A stretch of DNA of 64,000 bases, taken from contig NZ_RCZB01000001.1 of assembly GCF_006438785.1 (NCBI RefSeq), positions 445,912 to 509,911 of the forward strand, in the 5' to 3' direction. Below, one piece after another: positions 8,067-14,334 of this stretch. The notes beneath the pieces were generated by a model. The model was given only the letters and a program-made list of their open reading frames with translations, was not told where the DNA came from and ran no database searches. A program made the translations under genes and the position numbers. The first letter of the stretch is position 1. Each line of letters begins with the position of its first letter. Origin of the DNA: Rhodanobacter glycinis (lineage in GTDB: Bacteria > Pseudomonadota > Gammaproteobacteria > Xanthomonadales > Rhodanobacteraceae).

Positions 8067-8681
8067 ATGTGGCTCGTATCTCCCGTGACCAATGCCCTGA
8101 TTGCGGTCCTGCTGCTGGCAGGGCTGCCCTTTCTGGGTTATGTCATCTTTCACAAGTGGCGACACAAGCGACGGTTCGTCGAGATTGCGCGCCGCGCAGG
8201 GTTGCAGGGTTCGGGCGCGCGCTATGTGCTGATCAGCGCGGCGGTAGCGTTGCTGGTGGTGGGCGTTCTGCTGCTGTGGCATCCACCGATCGCGCCGTTC
8301 GTGCAGGCGGGGTCGCCGCAACGGGACTTTGCCGGACTGGGCATGGGCATTCCGGCCATCGTGATGGCGCTGCTTTACGGTGTGGTGCAGACCGGCTTCG
8401 TCGAAGAGCTGGTGTTTCGTGGCCTGATAGCAGGGAGTCTCGCGCGACGGCTCCCGTTGGTCTGGGCAAATCTGCTGCAGGCGGCGATCTTTCTGCTGCC
8501 CCATCTGCTCATCCTGAAAACCATGCCGGAGCTGTGGGTGTTGCTGCCGCTGATCTTTCTGCTTGCGCTGATCATGGGCTGGGTGCGTATCAAGTCGGGC
8601 TCGATCATCGGCTCATGGCTGGTCCACGCAGCCCTGAACGTGACGATGTGCCTAACGGTGGCCGTACGCACCGTGGTCTGA
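8067..8681 (+). CDS. CPBP-family intramembrane metalloprotease
   Basis: A 204-residue integral membrane protein. The CPBP (Rce1/Abi-like) signature GFVEELVFRG holds the glutamate pair E113/E114 and R118. A second conserved block LPHLLILKTMPEL has the expected histidine, and a late SIIGSWLVHAALN block contains the third histidine motif. Such enzymes cleave within or near the membrane; substrates of bacterial members are mostly unknown. The start at 8067 is preceded by AAGGGGAAG. Neighbours give no functional hint. It is one of two CPBP proteases in this window; they are not close in sequence outside the motifs. Confidence 0.85.
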   Translation: MWLVSPVTNALIAVLLLAGLPFLGYVIFHKWRHKRRFVEIARRAGLQGSGARYVLISAAVALLVVGVLLLWHPPIAPFVQAGSPQRDFAGLGMGIPAIVMALLYGVVQTGFVEELVFRGLIAGSLARRLPLVWANLLQAAIFLLPHLLILKTMPELWVLLPLIFLLALIMGWVRIKSGSIIGSWLVHAALNVTMCLTVAVRTVV

Positions 8682-8838
8682 GCGCTGGTCAACGCCCCAC
8701 TGGCTGACATCGGCTCCGTCGTGCCTGTCTGGCTGGACGGGGAAATCGTTAGTCTCTCCCGGACACGATGTTCGGCAAGAGGACCGGGGGCCTATTAAGA
8801 TTCCGCGATCCGAGACTAGGTGACTACCCGACAGAATC

Positions 8839-9513
8839 ATGGCTCCGGAACTCGACAACCCTTTCTGGTCTTCACTGCGCAGCCGGCATCGCGCATTGGC
8901 GCGATGCATCGGAGACGCAGCGCGCTACCCGGCGGAGTTCGCGCCGTTCCTCGGCGTGACGAGTGCGGAGGCGGATGTGGCCGATGCGCTCGTGTCGCTG
9001 ATCGATCCGGGTGAATCGGTTTATCTGCTTGGCGTGGCGCCGAACGTGCCGGCGGGCTGTCGGCTCGAGACGTTCGACGAACTGGCGCAGATGATCTGCC
9101 TCGCGCCGATCCCGGTGACCGACGGGCCGGAAGTCATTGAGTTGTCGGAAGCGCATCGCGCGGATGTGCTGGCGCTGACCGCGCTGGTGTATCCACATTA
9201 CTTTCGCCCGCACACGATGGAGCTGGGTCGCTATTTCGGCATTTATCAGGACAGCCGGCTGGCGGCGATCATCGGCGAGCGCCTTGGCATGGACGCGTAC
9301 CAGGAAATCAGCGCCGTCTGCACGCATCCCGATTTCAACGGTCGCGGCTACGCCCGTCGTCTGCTGGCGCTGCTGTCGAACGACAATCTCGAACGTGGCC
9401 GTACGCCATTCCTGCATGTGAGCCAGCAGAACCGTCGCGCCATGCGGTTGTACGAGCAGATCGGCTACCGCCATCGCCGCGGCATCGGGTTCTGGTCGTT
9501 GGCCCGGGCGTAG
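8839..9513 (+). CDS. GNAT-family N-acetyltransferase
   Basis: A 224-residue protein with a C-terminal GNAT (FR47-like) domain. The acetyl-CoA-binding region is ISAVCTHPDFNGRGYARRLL (residues about 155-174), followed by PFLHVSQQNRRAMRLYEQIG and a final YRHRRGIGFWSL strand. The first about 95 residues form a variable N-terminal half with WSSLRSRHRALA. It transfers acetyl from acetyl-CoA to an unidentified amine. Monocistronic; the DUF1615 lipoprotein gene begins 31 bases downstream and may be cotranscribed. Substrate unknown. Confidence 0.85.
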   Translation: MAPELDNPFWSSLRSRHRALARCIGDAARYPAEFAPFLGVTSAEADVADALVSLIDPGESVYLLGVAPNVPAGCRLETFDELAQMICLAPIPVTDGPEVIELSEAHRADVLALTALVYPHYFRPHTMELGRYFGIYQDSRLAAIIGERLGMDAYQEISAVCTHPDFNGRGYARRLLALLSNDNLERGRTPFLHVSQQNRRAMRLYEQIGYRHRRGIGFWSLARA

Positions 9514-9544
9514 GCTCGGTCACTCTTCCGGCAAGAGGCGAATC

Positions 9545-10645
9545 ATGCGCCACTGTTTCGTCACGCTGTTGCTGACCGTTGTCCTGCTGCTGGGCGGTTG
9601 CGCGTTCCAGCGCACGCAGCAGGAGTCGCCGCGTCGTCCGGCCGACGTGCGCGCCGAGATCGTGCGGCTGATGCCGACCAGTGCGGGCGACCGCGAGGGC
9701 TGGGCGGTGGACATTCAGGCTGCGTTCGCGGCGCAGAACATCGCACCGACCACATCGAACCTGTGCGCGGTGTTGGCGGTGGCGGAGCAGGAATCCGGTC
9801 TCCGGGTCGATCCGGTAGTGGCGGGGCTGGCGAAGATCGCGCGGCAGGAGATCGACCGTCGCGCCGCCGCGAAGCATGTGCCGGGGTTCCTGGTGGACGC
9901 GGCGCTGTGGCTGAAGTCGCCGGACGGCCGGCGTTACAGCGAACGACTGGCGGCGGCGCGCACCGAGAAGCAGCTGAGCGGGATTTTTCAGGATTTCATC
10001 GGCATGGTGCCGCTGGGCAAGCGCCTGTTCGGCGGCCTAAATCCGGTGCACACCGGCGGGCCGATGCAGGTGAGCATCGCGTTCGCCGAGGCGCATGCGC
10101 AGGGCTATCCGTATCCGGTGCAGGGTTCGATCCGCGACGAGGTATTCAGCCGGCGTGGCGGCATCTACTTCGGCGTCGTGCACCTGTTGGGTTATCCGGC
10201 GGATTACACGCAGCCTCTCTACCGCTTCGCCGACTTCAACGCTGGCTGGTACGCCAGCCGCAACGCCGCGTTCCAGCATGCGGTGAGCGTGGCATCGGGA
10301 ATCCCGCTGGCACTGGACGGCGATCTGGTCCAGCCTGATGCGGGCTTCGGCGATCCACCCGGTGCGACAGAACTGGCGGTGCGTTCGCTGGCCGCGCAAC
10401 TGGACATGAGCGACTCGGCGATCCATCGCGCGCTAGGGCAGGGCGAACGCCAGGATTTTGCGGACACGAAACTCTATGCCCGAGTGTTCGCGCTCGCCGA
10501 TGAAATCGAGCGCAAGCCGTTGCCGCGCGCGGTGCTGCCGGGCATCACGCTGAAGAGCCCGAAGATCACCCGCAAGCTCACCACGGCATGGTTTGCCAAA
10601 CGTGTGGATGATCGCTGGCAGCGCTGCATGGGCCGGGCCGGATAA
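9545..10645 (+). CDS. DUF1615-family lipoprotein
   Basis: A 366-residue predicted lipoprotein: MRHCFVTLLLTVVLLLGGC gives a lipobox LGGC with the acylated cysteine at position 19. The mature part matches the DUF1615 family, with conserved stretches NLCAVLAVAEQESGL, LNPVHTGGPMQVSIAFAEAH and FADFNAGWYASRNAAFQ. The EQESG...GPMQVS layout recalls the core of lytic transglycosylase/lysozyme-like folds (glutamate followed by G-x-M-Q-V), which is my inference; no experimental role is known to me. The GNAT gene lies 31 bases upstream. Confidence 0.8.
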   Translation: MRHCFVTLLLTVVLLLGGCAFQRTQQESPRRPADVRAEIVRLMPTSAGDREGWAVDIQAAFAAQNIAPTTSNLCAVLAVAEQESGLRVDPVVAGLAKIARQEIDRRAAAKHVPGFLVDAALWLKSPDGRRYSERLAAARTEKQLSGIFQDFIGMVPLGKRLFGGLNPVHTGGPMQVSIAFAEAHAQGYPYPVQGSIRDEVFSRRGGIYFGVVHLLGYPADYTQPLYRFADFNAGWYASRNAAFQHAVSVASGIPLALDGDLVQPDAGFGDPPGATELAVRSLAAQLDMSDSAIHRALGQGERQDFADTKLYARVFALADEIERKPLPRAVLPGITLKSPKITRKLTTAWFAKRVDDRWQRCMGRAG

Positions 10646-10695
10646 GCCGCCCGGCGGATGGCTGGCCGGGTTAGTCAGCTTGATCCTTCAGCCGC

Positions 10696-11100
10696 TCAGA
10701 TTTTTCCCCATAGCGCCATGCACACGATCGCGGCGGCGAGCAGCATGCTGGCGATGCGCTGGTGGATCGTGATGCGTCGGCGTGTTGCGGTCGGGTCTGC
10801 GGAGGAATCCTTGAGCCGGCGAACCACCGGCAGCGCCAGCCCCTGCACGATGGCGGCGAGCAGCGCGCACATGGCGCCGGCACCAAGCACGTGGAGGGCA
10901 GGCATGGGTGGAACGTTGCGCAGCGCCAGCCCCCAGACGGATGCGCCCATGATGATGGTGGCCACCGCGGCACCGAATTGCGGGAAGGCCAGCCGTTCCA
11001 CATTGGCGCCGGCGGTGCGCGCCAGCACGAAGGTCGAGCCTGCCCAGAACACACCGGACAGCACGTGCAGCACAATAAGGAGAACCAGCAGGTTTTGCAT
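10696..11100 (-). CDS. Four-helix inner-membrane protein, CopD-like character
   Basis: A 134-residue hydrophobic protein with about four membrane helices: LLVLLIVLHVLSGVFWAGS, FGAAVATIIMGASVWGLAL, HVLGAGAMCALLAAIVQGLA and IASMLLAAAIVCMALW. The LHVLSGVFWAGS pattern (His in helix 1) is seen in CopD/DUF2269-like membrane proteins, but the match is not strong enough to name a function. It is divergently transcribed from a TetR-type regulator, and the 62-base spacer holds an inverted repeat, suggesting that regulator controls it. Confidence 0.65.
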   Translation of the reverse strand: MQNLLVLLIVLHVLSGVFWAGSTFVLARTAGANVERLAFPQFGAAVATIIMGASVWGLALRNVPPMPALHVLGAGAMCALLAAIVQGLALPVVRRLKDSSADPTATRRRITIHQRIASMLLAAAIVCMALWGKI

Positions 11101-11125
11101 GACGGCCTCGGCCTGATTTATTTGA

Positions 11126-11140
11126 TATACGCAATGTATA
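11126..11140. promoter_or_regulatory. Candidate TetR operator between divergent genes
   Basis: TATAC-GCAAT-GTATA is a 5-5-5 inverted repeat in the 62-base spacer between the membrane-protein gene (minus) and the TetR-type gene (plus). Palindromes in such spacers commonly bind the TetR product and repress both genes. The surrounding AT-rich stretch stands out from the GC-rich background. Confidence 0.5.
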
Positions 11141-11162
11141 GTGAAATTTTGGAACGCACAAG

Positions 11163-11777
11163 ATGACTACGCGGCCTTATCGCAGCACCGCACGCGCCGA
11201 AGCCGCCGGGCAAACGCGCGCGCGCATCCTCGATGCGGCGACCGCGCTTCTTCGCGAAGCCGGAGTGACGGGCTTTTCGCTGGAGTCCGTGGCCAAGGCG
11301 GCGGGGGTGGCCCGTCTGACGGTCTACAACCAGTTGGGCTCGCGCCGTGCACTGCTGGAAGCCGTCTTCGACGAAATCGCCACTCGCGGTGGGCTGCATC
11401 GCATCCGTGAGGCGATGGCTGACAGCGACCCGCATGCTGGCCTGCGCCGGCTGGTTGGCATCTTCTGCGATTTCTGGGGCTACGACCTGCATTCGCTGGC
11501 AAGCCTGAGCGGCGCAGCCTCTAACGATGCCGAGTTCGCTGAAGGCCTTGCGGCCCGCAACGAGCGGCGGCGCGGCGGGTTCTCGATCCTGGTGGGGCGC
11601 CTGGTCCAGCAGGGCGACGTGCGTGCGCGCAAGGCGAGGGATCTGGTCGACCTGCTGTTCGTATTGACCAGCCTTCCGGTTTTCGCGCAGCTTGCCACCG
11701 GCAAGCGCTCGAACGCCGCAATTCACAAGCTCATTCTTGCCGCCGTCGAAGACGCCGTGCGGCGCGCAGGGGAGTGA
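11163..11777 (+). CDS. TetR/AcrR-family transcriptional regulator
   Basis: A 204-residue regulator. The N-terminal helix-turn-helix TRARILDAATALLREAG / FSLESVAKAAGVARLTVYNQ occupies residues about 18-65; the rest is a helical ligand-binding domain. VARLTVYNQLGSRRALLEAVFDE is the recognition helix region. It starts 62 bases from the divergent membrane-protein gene, with an inverted repeat in the spacer, so I infer autorepression and control of that neighbour. The inducer is unknown. Confidence 0.88.
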   Translation: MTTRPYRSTARAEAAGQTRARILDAATALLREAGVTGFSLESVAKAAGVARLTVYNQLGSRRALLEAVFDEIATRGGLHRIREAMADSDPHAGLRRLVGIFCDFWGYDLHSLASLSGAASNDAEFAEGLAARNERRRGGFSILVGRLVQQGDVRARKARDLVDLLFVLTSLPVFAQLATGKRSNAAIHKLILAAVEDAVRRAGE

Positions 11778-11840
11778 CCGGGTCGTGGCAGTTGCACTTC
11801 GCGAAAGGGCTGGGGCTTTTCCTGGGCAAGGCGAAAGCAC

Positions 11841-11856
11841 TTTCCGCTGTCGGAAA
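11841..11856. repeat. Short inverted repeat downstream of TetR gene
   Basis: TTTCCG-CTGT-CGGAAA forms a 6-bp stem with a 4-base loop in the gap between the two TetR-type genes. No U-tract follows, so a terminator role is uncertain; it could also be chance. Confidence 0.25.
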
Positions 11857-11933
11857 CCTGCGTTCGAGTCCGTGCCCGCATAACGGGTGGCGCACGGACC
11901 AGGCCGCCTCGGAACGCGCGTCGCCGGATTTGC

Positions 11934-11970
11934 TTGACGTGTAACGAGTGTTACATGTAACGTTTGTTAC
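11934..11970 (+). promoter_or_regulatory. Promoter with tandem TetR operator abutting the start codon
   Basis: Two copies of the 14-bp palindrome GTAAC-N4-GTTAC lie at 11941-11954 and 11957-11970, two bases apart, and the second ends directly at the ATG (11971). A -35-like TTGACG (11934-11939) and a -10-like TGTAAC (11956-11961) with a 16-base spacer overlap both operators. This arrangement predicts strong autorepression and transcription starting only a few bases from the start codon, giving a very short or leaderless mRNA. Confidence 0.7.
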
Positions 11971-12573
11971 ATGAAGACCCGAAAGGAAATCCTGGTTGAC
12001 GAACTGGTCGGCTATCTGCTCGAGCATGGCTTGTCCGATCTCTCGCTGAGGCCGCTTGCCGAGGCACTGGGTACCAGTGCACGCCTGCTCATCTACCACT
12101 TCAAATCAAAGGAAGGTCTGCTGGCCGAAGTGCTCGACAGCATGCAGACGCGCCTGCGGATGTCCCTCGGCGGCATGATCGAGCGTCGGGCAGGGCAGTC
12201 GGAGCGGCCGTTGAAACTGTTCTGGGACTGGGCGATCGCGCGCGAAAATTATCCCTACCTGAAGCTGCTCTACGAGCTGCAGATTCTCGCGGTGCAGAAT
12301 CCCGCCGCCTACGGGCAATACCTGCAGCGCAATGCCTCGAACTGGTCGGCGCTGATCGCGACCGCGCTGCCCGAAGCCGAGCGAACCCCGGCCATGGTCA
12401 CCTTGCTGGGAGCCGTGTTCGACGGCTTGTTCCTGGAACTGATGAGCACGGGGGACAGGAAGCGAACCACCCAGGCCATCCTGCAATTTATCCGGCTGGT
12501 CGACGACGCGCGTGAAGCGCGACCGGCCATCCGGGGAAAAGCTGCGAAAACATCAAACACGGGGCGAGGATGA
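11971..12573 (+). CDS. TetR-family transcriptional regulator, autoregulated
   Basis: A 200-residue TetR-type regulator. The HTH region is LVGYLLEHGLSDLSLRPLAEALGTSARLLIYHFKSKEGLL (residues about 10-50), with YHFKSKEGLL the classic end of the recognition helix. There is no recognisable ribosome-binding site; the start is fixed by the palindromic operators ending at the ATG. A CPBP-type protease gene starts 4 bases after the stop codon, so the two form an operon and the protease is probably what the regulator controls. The effector is unknown. Confidence 0.88.
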   Translation: MKTRKEILVDELVGYLLEHGLSDLSLRPLAEALGTSARLLIYHFKSKEGLLAEVLDSMQTRLRMSLGGMIERRAGQSERPLKLFWDWAIARENYPYLKLLYELQILAVQNPAAYGQYLQRNASNWSALIATALPEAERTPAMVTLLGAVFDGLFLELMSTGDRKRTTQAILQFIRLVDDAREARPAIRGKAAKTSNTGRG

Positions 12574-12576
12574 ATC

Positions 12577-13245
12577 ATGTCGACTGACGTTGCACAGGCA
12601 GTGACAGGGCGCGCCAGGCCATGGCTGACCAGCATCGCGGGATTGCTGCTGGCACTCGGCGGCATCGCCCTTCCATTCGGAACGTGGGATCACGCGTTTG
12701 CCAGCATCGGCCATATGGCGGCCAACGAGCTGGTCTATTGGGGACTGGTCGCCGCCGTGCTGTGCTACGTCGTGCGGATCGAGCGGCGTCCGCTGGCTTC
12801 GATCGGATTCAAGGCGCCAGGCCGTCGGGACATTCTTGTCGCGCTCGCCACGGGCATCCTGATCATCGTCTTGCTGGGGGTCATCTATCTCGTCGTGTTC
12901 CCCGCGTTGCACTGGGACGAGACGCAGCAACTCCGGACGCTGACCGTGGTGCCCTTCTGGCTACGATTCATTTCCGTGGTGCGCGCGGCGGTTGCGGAAG
13001 AAATCCTGTTCCGCGGATATGCGACCGAGCGGGTGCAGGAGCTGACAGGGAGTCGCAGTGTGGCCGGTGTGTTCACTTGGGCCATCTTCACGCTCGAGCA
13101 CCTCAGCTACTGGGGCTGGCATCACCTGCTGGTCGCAGGCGCCGCGGGCGCCATGCTCACGTTGCTCTACCTGTGGCGACGCAATCTATGGGGCAACATG
13201 CTGGCGCACTTCATGGTCGATGCCGCCGGATTCCTGCTGGGATAA
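12577..13245 (+). CDS. CPBP-family intramembrane metalloprotease in a TetR operon
   Basis: A 222-residue membrane protein with about six to eight helices. VAEEILFRGYATERVQ contains the CPBP glutamates E141/E142 and R146. FTLEHLSYWGWHH and NMLAHFMVDAAGFLLG supply the later histidine motifs. It follows the tetR gene by 3 bases, which implies coupled expression controlled by the tandem operator. Rce1-like prenyl-protein processing, bacteriocin immunity and regulated membrane proteolysis are known for the superfamily; none can be chosen here. Confidence 0.85.
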   Translation: MSTDVAQAVTGRARPWLTSIAGLLLALGGIALPFGTWDHAFASIGHMAANELVYWGLVAAVLCYVVRIERRPLASIGFKAPGRRDILVALATGILIIVLLGVIYLVVFPALHWDETQQLRTLTVVPFWLRFISVVRAAVAEEILFRGYATERVQELTGSRSVAGVFTWAIFTLEHLSYWGWHHLLVAGAAGAMLTLLYLWRRNLWGNMLAHFMVDAAGFLLG

Positions 13246-13512
13246 AGGGCTGCCTGGGGAGCGTCGCAAGCCAGCGCAAGATTGCGGCGGAAAGAGCAGT
13301 CCGCTGGTCGGAACAGGCGTGGTCGGTGGCCAGATGCAGCAGCGCATTCATCAAAGGCCTGTGGCTCGGGATCTGCATCGTCTGCATGGACACCGGATTG
13401 TCGCTATCCCTGGCGAGCGCGGGGTCAATCATATTTGCGTCGATACAGGCGTGACGGGTGACGCGAGCGGAACCCTCCCTGCGGTTGAACCGGCCGGGGC
13501 AAGCACCCACCT

Positions 13513-13532
13513 TGCAGTGATCCCTCACTGCA
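13513..13532. promoter_or_regulatory. Perfect 20-bp palindrome upstream of the GST gene
   Basis: TGCAGTGA-N4-TCACTGCA, an 8-bp perfect inverted repeat with loop TCCC, ends 10 bases before the GTG start and just before the AGGAG ribosome-binding site. It could be a repressor operator or an RNA hairpin that restricts ribosome access. No trans-acting factor is identifiable. The remainder of the 297-base gap 13246-13542 shows nothing I recognise. Confidence 0.5.
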
Positions 13533-13542
13533 GGAGTGTCAC

Positions 13543-14247
13543 GTGACCCGGTTGTCCGACTTTCCGATCACCACGCGCTGGCCCGCCGCGCATCCCGAAC
13601 GCATCCAGTTGTATTCGCTCAACACACCGAACGGGGTGAAGGCGTCGATCATGCTGGAAGAGACCGGACTGGCTTACGAGCCGCACCTGGTCGATATCAT
13701 GAAGGACGAGAGCCACACGGCGGAGTTCCTCGCGCTTAATCCGAACGGCAAGATCCCCGCCATCATCGACCCGGATGGCCCCGGCGGCGAGCCACTGGCG
13801 CTGTTCGAATCCGGTGCGATCCTGTTGTATCTGGCGGACAAGACGGGGCAATTCATTCCGGCCGACGCGGCGCGGCGCTGGGAGACGATCCAGTGGGTGT
13901 TTTTCCAGATGGCGTCGATCGGCCCGATGTTCGGCCAGGTGGGCTTTTTCAACAAGTTCGCCGGCAAGAGCTATGAGGACAAGCGGCCACTGCAGCGCTA
14001 CGCCGACGAATCGAAACGGCTGCTCGGTGTGCTCGATGCCCGACTCGAAGGCCGCCGCTGGATCATGGGTGACGACTACACCATCGCCGACATCGCCACG
14101 TTGGGTTGGGTCAACAACCTGATCACGTTCTACGAGGCGCGCAAGCTGGTGCAGTTCGATACCTTCGCAAATGTCGCGGCGTGGCTCGAGCGTGGGCTGG
14201 CACGCCCGGCGGTGCAGCGCGGCCTTCTGATTCCGAGCCGCACCTAG
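13543..14247 (+). CDS. Glutathione S-transferase family protein (YfcG/YghU-like)
   Basis: A 234-residue protein starting at GTG 13543, supported by AGGAG 7-11 bases upstream. The N-terminal thioredoxin-like domain has YSLNTPNGVKASIMLEETG and FLALNPNGKIPAIIDPDG, with the cis-proline in KIPAI and the glutathione-contacting FESGAILLYLADK. The helical C-terminal domain includes WIMGDDYTIADIATLGW, the usual N-cap box. The SLNTPNG motif (Thr/Asn instead of catalytic Cys) is typical of the Nu-class YfcG/YghU enzymes with disulfide reductase activity (family knowledge). Monocistronic, with a palindrome in its leader. Confidence 0.88.
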   Translation: MTRLSDFPITTRWPAAHPERIQLYSLNTPNGVKASIMLEETGLAYEPHLVDIMKDESHTAEFLALNPNGKIPAIIDPDGPGGEPLALFESGAILLYLADKTGQFIPADAARRWETIQWVFFQMASIGPMFGQVGFFNKFAGKSYEDKRPLQRYADESKRLLGVLDARLEGRRWIMGDDYTIADIATLGWVNNLITFYEARKLVQFDTFANVAAWLERGLARPAVQRGLLIPSRT

Positions 14248-14291
14248 TCGTTTGTTGAAGAGGGCGGTCTTCCTTTCCCGATGTACCAGCT

Positions 14292-14311
14292 CCGGCACAT
14301 GTCCGTGCCGG
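14292..14311. terminator. Weak hairpin between convergent genes
   Basis: CCGGCAC-N6-GTGCCGG forms a 7-bp stem between the convergent GST and acylase genes. It lacks a T-tract, so intrinsic termination is doubtful. Confidence 0.3.
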
Positions 14312-14334
14312 GCTGCGTAGAACCGGATGCCCGC

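Noticed and set aside
13211..13528. Minus-strand frame of 105 codons between the CPBP protease and GST genes
   Set aside because: It looks vaguely protein-like (RPLMNALLHLATDHACSDQ) but has no ribosome-binding site or recognised domain and overlaps the protease gene end.
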